From IMG/VR virus record IMGVR_UViG_3300025108_000029, positions 1-64,000 of that record: 64,000 nucleotides of DNA; one strand, 5' to 3'. This document shows, one piece after another, positions 23,709 through 33,012 of this stretch; within the stretch, counting starts at the first letter, position 1; every line of letters begins with the position of its first letter. A program made the position numbers and the translations under genes. The stretch comes from a virus. A model generated the notes under the pieces. The model was not told the DNA's origin and made no database searches. It saw nothing but the letters and a program-made list of their open reading frames with translations.

Positions 23709-26700
23709 ATGGTAGCAGAACAATTCAATATCGCTAAAGACGAATTACTCCTTTCATTAGCCGATGGTAATGACTTAGCGTTTAGTGCCGCTGAATACAT
23801 TATTGCTTGGGAATCTCTTAACAAAGCCCCTACAGACACACTTTCAAAGTCGTTAAAATATACGGCTGAACTAATTCAAAAAGAAGAAGACAAAGCCGCA
23901 AAAGTAGAAAAAGTCAAGTCCTATAAAGAAGGTCCGGGTTTTCTTCTTGCACATCATCATACTCATGGTGAACAGACAAACCATGTTTGGAAGGACAGTT
24001 TATCGGGTGCTGACAATGTGAGAGAATCTCACGCTGTATGGCCTCGGTATGTACCTACTTCATCTCATCCATATCGAGAGCATAATTATCCTTTTCACCA
24101 TACTAATCACCCTCTTTTGCGAATGGACTCAAGTAAAGGTAATGCTGGTTATGTTGAAGTTTTACGAAGTCATATTTTTGGCGGTCATTCTAAAGAAGAA
24201 GCGCAAATGGAAAAAGAGTTTCAAAAGTATTTAGAAACGAAGAAAAGTCCATTGGTACACGGATATAACGGTAAAAAAATCCTCGGCTCGTTGAGACATC
24301 ATAAATCAAATTATAGCCATCAACATGACCTTTACGAGCGAGATTACCAACGCTGGAATAAACTTAACAGTGATTTGAAAGACCAGTATCTCGCTGATGG
24401 TCGTTCAGCAGAAGAAACTGAAAATCGTTTACGAGTGGACCATTTTAATCAAAGAGCAAAGCAGTGGCAAAGCGGCGGGTATGTTGTAGATGAAAACGGT
24501 GATAATCATGCTGTTGGATTAGGACAAGAGGGGTATCACCTTGGTCTTGAATGGCTTAATCCCGAAGAACGCACAGCCGTAATGCGTCATCTACATGAAA
24601 AAGGAGTTGACAATCATAATGAAATAAAGTTACCAAATGGTGAGTTTATCCCTACGGCTCGATTGACTTGGAACAATTTAATGCGTCGTACACCGGAAAA
24701 GAACTGGGCGTTAAGAGCAAGCGGTCACTTTGGCCCAAACGGTCATTTACGACAAGAAACACTTGAGGGTGACTTTAGACAAGGTGATAACCGTTTTTCA
24801 CAAGGTGTAATCGGAGAGGCGGCTCATACTTATGAAATAGGAGGACAACCAATTTCACATTACATTGCAGAAGCGATACATAATCGCTTTGGGATAGAAC
24901 TGCCCGATGGTGATAATGAAGGAGTCGGGAAACCATTTGACATTCTACCAAGACTCGGTTTACATTCAAAGCCGGTTCAAGACAGTTACTCGTTGAAAGA
25001 CTTACGGGCTGGTACATTTAAACACTATAAAAAATCAAAAGGAATGGACCCGAAGCATACTCGTATGCCAATGGAGGATGTTCTATTCCTTGCAGGTTAT
25101 GACCCTAAAACACGAAAGCCGCTTCTTAATCACCCTATATACGGAGAAATGGATGGTCCGATTATCCCGCTTCATGACTTAGAACAGATGGAGTCGGAGG
25201 CTAAATCTCATGGCTCTTTGTCTTCATTGGCTAAAGAGATGAGAACTGACCTCGCTTATTTACAATCTCCGCATGGTCCTCATCCCGATGAAGAAAAACC
25301 TAAGTTTTGGCGATTTGATAAGGGTGGTAATCATACTATAGGACCAGCAAAGTTTTGGAGTAAACCTTTCGCTCAAGTTGGTGGTGCTGATATGACTTTG
25401 GCTACTTACAATGAGAATGTACACAGTGTTGCTCATAATGAAGACGAATTAACAGAAGAAGAAAAAATCGAACAGGCGTATGCAAACATAGCGAGTAATG
25501 AGCCTGTGGATATTACCGGTGGGGCGCAAAACGAAGACACTGCACACATCCCAACTCCGTTTCAACAAAAAAAGAAAGACATGTCATCCCCCTCTACTTC
25601 GGGGTTATTTGAAGTAAATGAGCAACATCACGGCCAACTACACCCCAATCCAATTAACATGGCTTTAGGGATGCACTTTGGGCCGGAGAAATCAAGAGAA
25701 ATAGGACAAGTTGAAAAACAAAAAGGAGGTGCTACCAAGTTTGTAAGGTTTCAAGACGGTGATATTCTACAAAATCTATTCTCACCTGCTAATGCCTTTA
25801 CAAAAACCAGTAGCGGTGATAAGCATAATTGGACATTACATCAATCAACTTACAACCCTCAACTACTACATTCTCTCCGTACAATGAGTAATGATGAAAA
25901 AAAGAAACTTAAAGTTGATACTATTAAACAAACTTTACATTCACATAATCCATTAAAAACATCTCAACCCGAAAGCACCTATGGAGCGCATACATCGGAT
26001 GCACCTATTGGTGAGAAAGCAAGAGCAAATCATTGGCGAAAAACAATGTTGGGGCAAACATTAGACCCCTACAAACCGCAGAAAAACTCGGTTCAACCAT
26101 TGAAGGACTTAATGAGTGGAAACATTCCTGTAAGTTTTGGAGTGGACCATGAGGATTACATGGATTTTTTGGGGTGGGGTGTTAAACAACCCAATTTTAA
26201 CAATGTAAAAAACTACATTACTTCGCCGGATAGCGCAAAAGCCTTGCGTATTTTGACAGCAATAGCAAAAGAAACTGGGAGTAATTCTCCTAATCGTATT
26301 CTAAACAACATTAACGATTTGACAGAAGACAACCCAATGTATGCTGATATTAAACATCGTATGGAAAAAGAGGGTTCATACCTTAACGACGGGGATATAG
26401 ACGAACTTAAAGGGTGGTTAAATAGTTTTGAAGTACAATTACGGCAGAAAAAGGGTAAAGAGGCGGAAGCGAAAAACCAACGCAGTAAAACCAGCATTCA
26501 AGCAACAGAAGACACAACATTTACTACAAGAACTATTGACTCCGCATTGAAGTTTGGTGGTATGCTTCCTGCAATGCAAAAAGAAAAAGAATTGAGTGAG
26601 CGATTGAATGTTATTACTGAAATGATACAATACATGGATTCACCGGAACAGGTACAATCATTAAGACGGGAATTAGATGAAGGGCAAGTAGAATTGAATA

Positions 26701-29555
26701 GGTTACAACGCCGTTCAAGTGAATCTGCTCTTGGTAAACAACCTACACGCTGGAAAACCGATGCTGGTTTTATTGACAAAGTGGCTAAAAATAGTCGTAA
26801 CGCTGTCCTTGAAGCCGCAAAAAAATTATTACCTATAGTTATGGAACATGACCCAAATCATTTTGACATTAACGACCCGGAGAAGTTTATGGCGAATCAT
26901 AACCGTTTAATGTATGACGCTGAACGGTGGCTTGCAAATGCAGACCATAGTGTACACGGTATCAAAGCACCTGTTTACAGAACATCGGATGAAAGTAAAA
27001 CAGTTACTTCAAAGCAAAAAGGCTTTCATCGTGATGTAATGAGTCACATGCTCGACAACAGTTTTGAATTAAACGGTAACATGACACCCGATGAAGTCTT
27101 AGAAGGTATGGGATTAGAAGGTAAGACAAGTCAACAAAAAGCACGATTAAGAGAACATGTACAAAAAATAATTGATGAGTCAAATGTAAGAGAAGTTCCG
27201 TTGCGTGTTGCGACTGTCGGACAGTTAATGACGAGTGGTAATTTTGATGACGAGTTTTCACTTCATCGTATTCACGCTGATGAACAATTCGCTCAAGACT
27301 ATCAAGACGGTGGAATACACACTGCTATTGATAACGCTCAATCGAGAACTAAAAACTGGAAAGCACATCCTATTCATGGTATAGTAGGTACTGTCGGACA
27401 GCATAGATTTGACTCATCGCAATATGGTAGTAATATGTCAAACAACGGTTTATCCTACTATCCAGCCGGTGGTAAACTCGATGTGCATAACAGATTAGGT
27501 GCTGGTAAAGGTGGTAAAAAGCCTTACACGAGAAGAACAAAAAATTACCTTGATAGTATTGTAAGTTTAGATATTGATGCTGTAAATGCTGATAATATGA
27601 CACCTACGCAAGAAATTGTGAGAACGCTTGGTATTAACGGTGAACCAGTACCTATTGGTGGGGTTAATCCTTCTTCATTCGGAATTATGCCTACACACAC
27701 TGGTGCTGATGTAGTCCACTCTTCTGCTGTCCCTCAACAGTCATCATTTGGTATCGAGTTTGATTCTCAAGGACAACCATCGGTCGGTACTTACACTGAA
27801 CCTCAATTATACCATCCTACTTGGCAAGGTGCATTAGAGGAACTCCACGGCACAGATATGACAAATCATTTGTTGGAAACATTACCACCACATCAAAATC
27901 CTACTCCACCTTTTATGGATTATGACAAAGAAACTTTTGATATATTCGGAGAAAACAACCCTACTGCTCTTAACTTGAGTGAAATGAGTGAATATATTAC
28001 TTCTCTTTTAAATCCCGATGTGCTTTTGACAAAAGCCGATGATGCTGAATGGTGTCCTCCGGTAAGACCGATGCACCGCATATTCGATTTAAGTGACCTT
28101 GAACACCTAAGAGGGTTTAGCGGTTCATGGGTAGTCAGTAAGTGGTACGATGGTAAGCGAGTTATTATCGTACAAAACGATAATGAAATCACTACTTATG
28201 ATGAAAATGGGCGCAAGGTTGGATTAAAGAAAGCATTCAAAGAAAGCCTCGCTGAATTAAACGACAATAACTTTGTCATTGATGGTATTGTAGGTGAAGA
28301 AGACTTGAACATTATTGATATTATCAACTATGATGATACCAATGTTGCTGAAATGTTAATGCATGAACGCATGAAAGTTCTAAGAGGGCAGTTCGATAGC
28401 CATGAAAATGTCATCATTCCCGGCCCGCATGATACAAAAATGACTGATGATGAGGGTCTTGAAGACGCTGTTAAAATCCTACAAGAAGACCACGGTATAG
28501 TTTTGTTACGAGATAATAAATCCACATACATGAAAGGAGAGCGTCGTCATCCTAAGTGGTTGTTATTGCGTGAAAGTCGTGATTTTAACTTTATCATTCT
28601 TGACCGTCGAGGTAAAGGACCATACACATATCAACTTGGTGCAGGGCCGATTCTTGACGGTGAAGCATTAGGTAATCGTGCCGTCACATACAAGAACAAT
28701 TTCTACATGGATGTAGGTACAGCCCACAGACAACAAAGAACCTTCAAAGTTGGCGATATAGTAAGAGCAACTGTAACAGGAGTTACAAAAAAGCGTAGAA
28801 AAAATCGAGATGTGTTCAATGTACAAGTGCGTGAAATAGAAAGTGAAGGTGAAGGTGAAGGTGCGGCCAGTGCTGAATCATTAGACCTTATGACAAAATC
28901 GTTTGCACCTTTGCTTATACCCCATGATATAGAATACAATGATGGTGTATTACAAGTTATACTCAAAGGTGTAGATACAGTATCGTATCAAGTTACACAT
29001 ATGGATGACAACTGGTATCTACATGACCCTTCTTCGGCTTTAGGTGATTTGACTAAATCGAATTATTCTCTCACTCTTGCTGAAAGCCTTCATCCGTTTT
29101 GGCATTCAGTAGCACCGTTGATGCTTGACGGTCATCTCGTAAAAACAGAAATGGATGAAAAGAAAGTGCCAAGTCGTAAAAGACAAGAAGAACAATCAGC
29201 CGGAGTTCTTGATGCTAAAGACGATAACCGCCTTCTTAAACCATCAACTAAGAAGGCTCTTGATGTAATTAGTCGTGCTTTAGACAGACTCGCTAAAGAA
29301 AAACTTACTTGGACAGGGCCGAAAGGTTTGGGTATTGACATGGCTACACCGGTAGAATCACCAAGTGGTCCTACGAGATTAACAGAAGAAAGTAACTTAC
29401 CCGACTATGATGGTAAAGTAAGACCGGATGAAAAGGATGGTGTTGATTCGGATGATAAAAAGAAAAAACCCATTACGCATGTTGAAATGAAGACTGATGC
29501 AGACGAGTCTATCGTTTTAGATGATGAAGACGGTACTCCTACTCTTTCAGTGTGA
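23709..29555 (+). CDS. Giant head-module protein with degenerate DNA-ligase fold (1948 aa)
   Basis: It lies between portal and protease, where head-morphogenesis proteins usually sit. Residues 1-1430 are His-, Asn- and Trp-rich with scattered helices and no recognised domain (FLLAHHHTHGEQTNHVW near residue 77). Residues about 1465-1740 match an ATP-dependent DNA ligase: motif I-like KWYDGKR (1478-1484), motif III-like FVIDGIVG (1522-1529), motif IV-like HGIVLL (1595-1600), KWLLLR (1616-1621), then an OB fold with FKVGDIVRATVTGV. Spacings of 47, 71 and 20 residues are normal. Key residues are off: lysine sits three, not two, before Asp; motif III lacks its Glu; motif IV Glu is His. Probably an inactive nucleic-acid or nucleotide-binding domain. 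The C-terminal end is acidic. Confidence 0.7.
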   Translation: MVAEQFNIAKDELLLSLADGNDLAFSAAEYIIAWESLNKAPTDTLSKSLKYTAELIQKEEDKAAKVEKVKSYKEGPGFLLAHHHTHGEQTNHVWKDSLSGADNVRESHAVWPRYVPTSSHPYREHNYPFHHTNHPLLRMDSSKGNAGYVEVLRSHIFGGHSKEEAQMEKEFQKYLETKKSPLVHGYNGKKILGSLRHHKSNYSHQHDLYERDYQRWNKLNSDLKDQYLADGRSAEETENRLRVDHFNQRAKQWQSGGYVVDENGDNHAVGLGQEGYHLGLEWLNPEERTAVMRHLHEKGVDNHNEIKLPNGEFIPTARLTWNNLMRRTPEKNWALRASGHFGPNGHLRQETLEGDFRQGDNRFSQGVIGEAAHTYEIGGQPISHYIAEAIHNRFGIELPDGDNEGVGKPFDILPRLGLHSKPVQDSYSLKDLRAGTFKHYKKSKGMDPKHTRMPMEDVLFLAGYDPKTRKPLLNHPIYGEMDGPIIPLHDLEQMESEAKSHGSLSSLAKEMRTDLAYLQSPHGPHPDEEKPKFWRFDKGGNHTIGPAKFWSKPFAQVGGADMTLATYNENVHSVAHNEDELTEEEKIEQAYANIASNEPVDITGGAQNEDTAHIPTPFQQKKKDMSSPSTSGLFEVNEQHHGQLHPNPINMALGMHFGPEKSREIGQVEKQKGGATKFVRFQDGDILQNLFSPANAFTKTSSGDKHNWTLHQSTYNPQLLHSLRTMSNDEKKKLKVDTIKQTLHSHNPLKTSQPESTYGAHTSDAPIGEKARANHWRKTMLGQTLDPYKPQKNSVQPLKDLMSGNIPVSFGVDHEDYMDFLGWGVKQPNFNNVKNYITSPDSAKALRILTAIAKETGSNSPNRILNNINDLTEDNPMYADIKHRMEKEGSYLNDGDIDELKGWLNSFEVQLRQKKGKEAEAKNQRSKTSIQATEDTTFTTRTIDSALKFGGMLPAMQKEKELSERLNVITEMIQYMDSPEQVQSLRRELDEGQVELNRLQRRSSESALGKQPTRWKTDAGFIDKVAKNSRNAVLEAAKKLLPIVMEHDPNHFDINDPEKFMANHNRLMYDAERWLANADHSVHGIKAPVYRTSDESKTVTSKQKGFHRDVMSHMLDNSFELNGNMTPDEVLEGMGLEGKTSQQKARLREHVQKIIDESNVREVPLRVATVGQLMTSGNFDDEFSLHRIHADEQFAQDYQDGGIHTAIDNAQSRTKNWKAHPIHGIVGTVGQHRFDSSQYGSNMSNNGLSYYPAGGKLDVHNRLGAGKGGKKPYTRRTKNYLDSIVSLDIDAVNADNMTPTQEIVRTLGINGEPVPIGGVNPSSFGIMPTHTGADVVHSSAVPQQSSFGIEFDSQGQPSVGTYTEPQLYHPTWQGALEELHGTDMTNHLLETLPPHQNPTPPFMDYDKETFDIFGENNPTALNLSEMSEYITSLLNPDVLLTKADDAEWCPPVRPMHRIFDLSDLEHLRGFSGSWVVSKWYDGKRVIIVQNDNEITTYDENGRKVGLKKAFKESLAELNDNNFVIDGIVGEEDLNIIDIINYDDTNVAEMLMHERMKVLRGQFDSHENVIIPGPHDTKMTDDEGLEDAVKILQEDHGIVLLRDNKSTYMKGERRHPKWLLLRESRDFNFIILDRRGKGPYTYQLGAGPILDGEALGNRAVTYKNNFYMDVGTAHRQQRTFKVGDIVRATVTGVTKKRRKNRDVFNVQVREIESEGEGEGAASAESLDLMTKSFAPLLIPHDIEYNDGVLQVILKGVDTVSYQVTHMDDNWYLHDPSSALGDLTKSNYSLTLAESLHPFWHSVAPLMLDGHLVKTEMDEKKVPSRKRQEEQSAGVLDAKDDNRLLKPSTKKALDVISRALDRLAKEKLTWTGPKGLGIDMATPVESPSGPTRLTEESNLPDYDGKVRPDEKDGVDSDDKKKKPITHVEMKTDADESIVLDDEDGTPTLSV

Positions 29556-29574
29556 AAGAAACATTCTATATACC

Positions 29575-30987
29575 ATGACAATGAATCGGAGGGTAATGTT
29601 GTCCTTAAAGCGACCCACCTCCGGCATTGCTCTCATTAAGGGCAGTTCCGATATGGTTATCGCTGGCTACGCATCAGTTGAACTGGTGGACAAGCAAGGC
29701 GACCTTATTACTCGTTCAGCACTAAAGGATGCATTTGGCGGATTCATGAAGAGTGAGAAGTTCCGTAATGTTCAACTCGCTCACTCAAATATTCAAGTTG
29801 GAGAAGTTATTGACTCCTATGTAGATTCAAATGGTCGGATGTGGAAGTCCGAAGTTGATGATGCCGGTATGTTTGTCGTTGTTTCACTTCGCAACGATAT
29901 TGAAAAGGCTCGTGAAGTGGCCGCAGAAATCCGTAAAGGTAATCTGCAAGGATTTTCCATCGGTGGACAAGCATTCAAGAGAGTGCGAAAATCGGATGGG
30001 GAACATGGAGACTACCAAGAAATTAGTAAAATGGAACTGCACGAAATAACGATATGTGAAAAAGGGATTAACCCCGAAGCGCAGTTTCGTATTTTAAAGG
30101 AGGACACCCACATGACAACAGAAAATGATTTGAATAATGTAATGAGCAGACTTGAAGCACGACTTGACGCTATGGAAAAAGGCGAAATGCCTCCCGGCCT
30201 TAAGGAACATATGAACGATAAAAAAGACGATTCCGACGATGAAAAGAAGGAAAACCCATTCGCCGCAAAAAAAGACGAAGAAAAGGATGACGAGGATATG
30301 AAAGACGACAAAATGTATGCAAAGAGCGAGTACAGTGATGTAATTACTGCTGAATACCTAAACTGGATGGAGGACACTCTCAAATCCGCTGGTGTTGACA
30401 CTATGCAAGCACGAACACACTTCGATAATTTGGAAAAGGCGCAACTTGGCGGCTTCGACAACCCCGATGCTGTTGATGGTGCTGACTACTTCGCCGGACA
30501 AGTCCGAGGTCGAGGTCAAGAAAACGGTTCACCTTCAACCGGTGCAATCTCCGCAATCTCTTCAACTGGTGGTAAAACACCATCCGGCGCACTTGGGCCT
30601 GTTTCAATGGCTAAGGGTTACATTAACCCAAGCAATGTTTCAGCATCCGATGTTGAAGCCGCTTACGAAGTTTACAAAGCCGCCGCAATGGAACAAGGAT
30701 TCCGTGGCGACCTTGAATCTCAATTCGCATCTCGCTTTGCAGAAGAACAAAAAATTGCAAAGCATGAAGCAGAAAAAGCCGAGTTCGACGCTCGTGCGCC
30801 TCTTAACGAAGTCATGAAGTCAATTAACGCACTAAGTGAGCGTATTGATAACATTGGTATTCAAGGAACATCAATTCAAAAGTCGGCTTCTTCATCTAAT
30901 GTTGAAGTCCCATCCACACAAGACTTGAGTAACATGTCTTGGGATGAAGTACACAATCTCGCCGGTTCGGTCATTCGAGGGGCTTGA
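29575..30987 (+). CDS. Prohead protease fused to scaffold
   Basis: Residues 1-175 are an HK97-type (S78) prohead protease: DKQGDLITRSAL, VQLAHSN with catalytic His70, LQGFSIGG with catalytic Ser128, and HEITICEKGINPEAQF. The second half is a scaffold: an acidic charged linker, coiled coils, a Gly/Ser-rich segment, and a C-terminal NMSWDEVH motif. In relatives the protease cleaves scaffold and capsid N-termini during maturation. An in-frame internal start (ATG 30112) with its own ribosome site gives free scaffold. The start is uncertain: ATG 29575, ATG 29581 or ATG 29596 (GGAGG only three bases away). It directly precedes the capsid gene. Confidence 0.85.
   Translation: MTMNRRVMLSLKRPTSGIALIKGSSDMVIAGYASVELVDKQGDLITRSALKDAFGGFMKSEKFRNVQLAHSNIQVGEVIDSYVDSNGRMWKSEVDDAGMFVVVSLRNDIEKAREVAAEIRKGNLQGFSIGGQAFKRVRKSDGEHGDYQEISKMELHEITICEKGINPEAQFRILKEDTHMTTENDLNNVMSRLEARLDAMEKGEMPPGLKEHMNDKKDDSDDEKKENPFAAKKDEEKDDEDMKDDKMYAKSEYSDVITAEYLNWMEDTLKSAGVDTMQARTHFDNLEKAQLGGFDNPDAVDGADYFAGQVRGRGQENGSPSTGAISAISSTGGKTPSGALGPVSMAKGYINPSNVSASDVEAAYEVYKAAAMEQGFRGDLESQFASRFAEEQKIAKHEAEKAEFDARAPLNEVMKSINALSERIDNIGIQGTSIQKSASSSNVEVPSTQDLSNMSWDEVHNLAGSVIRGA
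30096..30103 (+). promoter_or_regulatory. Internal ribosome binding site for nested scaffold
   Basis: TAAAGGAGG ends eight bases before an in-frame ATG (30112) inside the protease-scaffold gene. It is one of the closest matches to a full Shine-Dalgarno sequence in the window, although it lies within coding sequence. Confidence 0.75.
30112..30987 (+). CDS. Nested scaffold protein (in-frame internal start)
   Basis: Starting at ATG 30112 within the protease gene and sharing its frame and stop, the product is 291 aa: MTTENDLNNVMSRLEARLDA coiled coil, a Lys/Asp/Glu-rich stretch, helical and Gly/Ser-rich middle, coiled coil ALSERIDNIG, and the C-terminal NMSWDEVHNLAG. Lambda (C/Nu3) and other phages use the same arrangement, so that scaffold is made in excess over protease. 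The strong internal ribosome site at the expected domain boundary is the main evidence. Confidence 0.75.
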   Translation: MTTENDLNNVMSRLEARLDAMEKGEMPPGLKEHMNDKKDDSDDEKKENPFAAKKDEEKDDEDMKDDKMYAKSEYSDVITAEYLNWMEDTLKSAGVDTMQARTHFDNLEKAQLGGFDNPDAVDGADYFAGQVRGRGQENGSPSTGAISAISSTGGKTPSGALGPVSMAKGYINPSNVSASDVEAAYEVYKAAAMEQGFRGDLESQFASRFAEEQKIAKHEAEKAEFDARAPLNEVMKSINALSERIDNIGIQGTSIQKSASSSNVEVPSTQDLSNMSWDEVHNLAGSVIRGA

Positions 30988-31019
30988 AAATAAAAAAAAA
31001 ATAATGGAGAGTGAAATAT
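30988..31019 (+). promoter_or_regulatory. A-rich leader of the capsid gene
   Basis: A run of ten A is followed by TAATGGAGAGTGAAATAT and the ATG. Nearly the same leader, AAAAAAATAATGGAGATG then AAATATTATG, precedes the next gene (32131-32156). GGAGAGTGA is the ribosome site. The duplicated leader precedes the two genes expected to be most highly expressed, so it probably enhances translation or transcript stability. It may have been copied with the gene boundary. Confidence 0.6.
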
Positions 31020-32120
31020 ATGGCACGAGACTACATACGAAGCGTAACTGACATGGAACGGTACTTTTACGGTGCTGGTAATGCAATGGGATATTCCTAC
31101 AGCGGTAGCGAATTGCTCAAGGCTGACAGCCCAATGATGAGTACTACAGCAGGAACTTACCAAGCGATTTATGGTCGCAAGGTTTGGTCGCAATTGAACC
31201 AAGAGTTCAATGCATTCTCAATTCTACCAAAGCGACCTTGGGAACGCAGTGGATGGCGAGTCATCACTGAACGACCTTCGTTCAGCGTTGGTGGCGGTGT
31301 TGCAGAAAACGCAACTCTACCGGACACTACCAAGCCTACCTTCCAACACATTGCCGCAAAGCCAAAGACGATTGTTCACACATTCGACATGAGCGAAACC
31401 GCAATGTTCCTTGCTGACAAGGATGACGGACTGGGTGACATTCGCTCAATCCTCAAAGAAGAAATGGGTAAGCACCACGCCGAGCATATCAATAAAATGT
31501 TGCTCGTTGACAAGGCTACCGTTGCTGGAAACGATTTCGAGTCTCTTGACCGTATCGCTACTGGCCTCGTTGCTGGTTCAGCAGAAGACATCTACTCGAT
31601 TGACCGAAGTGAAAACTCTTGGTCTGTTGCAGAAGAAGACTCCAACGGTGGTACTGACAGAACTCTTTCTCTCGACCACTTGGACAGTATTTTCCAAAAG
31701 TGTTGGACTCGTGGTGGTAATCCAAAGGTTATCCTCACTGGATATGACACTTTGATGCGCCTTCAACAACTTCTACAATCGCAACAGCGTTTCATGGAAG
31801 AAAAGCGTATCACCCCTACCTACAATGGTGTTAAGGGTGTACCGGGAATTGAAGCAGGATTTATCGTTGCTACTTACAACGGTGTTCCTATCATCCCATC
31901 TAAGGATGTTCAAGCAGACACATTGAGCCGTATGTATTTCCTCGACACGGATTACCTCTACTTCTCTACTGCTATCCCAACGCAATACTTTGAGTCCGGT
32001 ATCGAAACCGGCGACCCATTCGCAATCAACCGTCTTGGACAAGAAGGAATGTATCGAACTATGGGAGAACTATGGACTACTTTCTTCGGAGGACACGCTT
32101 CAATTCGTGACCTAAAGTGA
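31020..32120 (+). CDS. Major capsid protein, HK97 fold
   Basis: 366 aa starting at ATG 31020, six bases after GGAGAGTGA. Position directly after protease and scaffold, and the pattern, fit an HK97-fold capsid protein. The N-terminal arm is helical. The core contains IYGRKVWSQLNQEFNAFSIL and the A-domain-like VILTGYDTLMRLQQLLQSQQ. The end is ATYNGVPIIPSKDV and IETGDPFAINRLGQEGMYRT, typical of the spine and P-loop region of tailed-virus capsid proteins. There is no large insertion. It assembles the icosahedral shell with the scaffold and is matured by the protease. Confidence 0.85.
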   Translation: MARDYIRSVTDMERYFYGAGNAMGYSYSGSELLKADSPMMSTTAGTYQAIYGRKVWSQLNQEFNAFSILPKRPWERSGWRVITERPSFSVGGGVAENATLPDTTKPTFQHIAAKPKTIVHTFDMSETAMFLADKDDGLGDIRSILKEEMGKHHAEHINKMLLVDKATVAGNDFESLDRIATGLVAGSAEDIYSIDRSENSWSVAEEDSNGGTDRTLSLDHLDSIFQKCWTRGGNPKVILTGYDTLMRLQQLLQSQQRFMEEKRITPTYNGVKGVPGIEAGFIVATYNGVPIIPSKDVQADTLSRMYFLDTDYLYFSTAIPTQYFESGIETGDPFAINRLGQEGMYRTMGELWTTFFGGHASIRDLK

Positions 32121-32130
32121 TGGTGATTGA

Positions 32131-32156
32131 GAAAAAAATAATGGAGATGAAATATT
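32131..32156 (+). promoter_or_regulatory. Second copy of the A-rich leader
   Basis: GAAAAAAATAATGGAGATGA then AATATT before ATG 32157. It aligns with the capsid leader at 30988-31019, differing by A-run length and a few bases. GGAGATGA serves as ribosome site. Confidence 0.6.
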
Positions 32157-32621
32157 ATGGCAACACAAACAGAAGTACACAAAGGCATGACAATCAGTTA
32201 CGAAACTGGTGACTTTACTGACGGCACAGTTGATGTCCTCTTGGACCTTGACTTGCGAACAGGAACACCAAATAGTGAAACAGGTTGGTTGGATGGTAAC
32301 TCCGGTGGTTCTTACCCCGGTAATCTTACAGGTTTCAAAGCAAGTAACGCTGACGGCAATGCCGCTGGTAGTATGCGCTTGATTACTGTTGCATTCACAC
32401 TCGCTGATGCGGCTGAACAAACAATGGTTTTCACCGCTGGTGTTTCAAAAATTATTGGAATCCTCGGAACTACTTGTGCAGTAGCAGATAAGACACTATC
32501 CGCTACCTTTACCAATGTAGGTACTGCGGCTTTTGCTAAGACTGGTGGCGCACTTCCGGGCCTCACTCTTCACGGTGAAGCGGCTGGCGCAGGAACAGTT
32601 ACAGCAATTGTACTCAATTGA
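32157..32621 (+). CDS. Probable capsid decoration protein (154 aa)
   Basis: A small protein rich in Thr, Gly and Ala with alternating hydrophobic strands (TVDVLLDLDLRTGT; SMRLITVAFTLADAAEQTMV) and no charged low-complexity regions, as expected of a beta-rich shell protein. It directly follows the capsid gene and shares its unusual A-rich leader, so the two are probably made at similar high levels. Those facts suggest a decoration or cement protein; no sequence family is recognised. Confidence 0.55.
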   Translation: MATQTEVHKGMTISYETGDFTDGTVDVLLDLDLRTGTPNSETGWLDGNSGGSYPGNLTGFKASNADGNAAGSMRLITVAFTLADAAEQTMVFTAGVSKIIGILGTTCAVADKTLSATFTNVGTAAFAKTGGALPGLTLHGEAAGAGTVTAIVLN

Positions 32622-32631
32622 GGTGGGCTAA

Positions 32632-33012
32632 ATGCCTACTGTTACCTTTTTAGGTCCGTTCTTTGAGCGACCGATGCGACATACAATGGGTATGTGGACT
32701 CGTGGTGAAATAGTCGAAGTAAGTCAACAATGGCTTGACGAATGGCGACATACACTGCCTACTTCACTCTTTTTGATTGAAGGTGAAGAAGAAAATACCA
32801 CAGACGCAGGTAATGACGGTTTACCCGACACAGGGTGGAGTCGTAAAGACATTATCACATGGTTAAGGAATAAAAATATCTCGACAGGAAGCGGTTATCT
32901 CACGAAGACAGCCGGACTTAAACTTGTAGAAGAATATTTGAATCCCGCACCCGTTGAGGAAACTTTAAGTCAAGTCGAAGACACCACAGAAACAACAGGA
33001 GATGAAGAATAA
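32632..33012 (+). CDS. Small head protein with SAP/LEM-like C-terminal helix pair (126 aa)
   Basis: The N-terminal part (FLGPFFERPMRHTMGMWTRG) has the look of small head proteins located after the capsid gene. Residues 66-104 (GWSRKDIITWLRNKNISTG and KTAGLKLVEEYLNP) form a helix-turn-helix pair resembling SAP/LEM/HeH folds, often DNA binding; the end is acidic. TGAGGTGGG is the ribosome site and contains the upstream stop. The domain call is tentative. Confidence 0.55.
   Translation: MPTVTFLGPFFERPMRHTMGMWTRGEIVEVSQQWLDEWRHTLPTSLFLIEGEEENTTDAGNDGLPDTGWSRKDIITWLRNKNISTGSGYLTKTAGLKLVEEYLNPAPVEETLSQVEDTTETTGDEE

Noticed and set aside
28092-28930. Active ATP-dependent DNA ligase
   Set aside because: Lysine is shifted by one residue and the glutamates of motifs III and IV are missing, so only the fold is claimed.
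30012-30461. Ser/Phe-rich - strand frame opposite the scaffold
   Set aside because: It mirrors the Lys/Asp/Glu-rich coding of the scaffold and has no domain or start signal.
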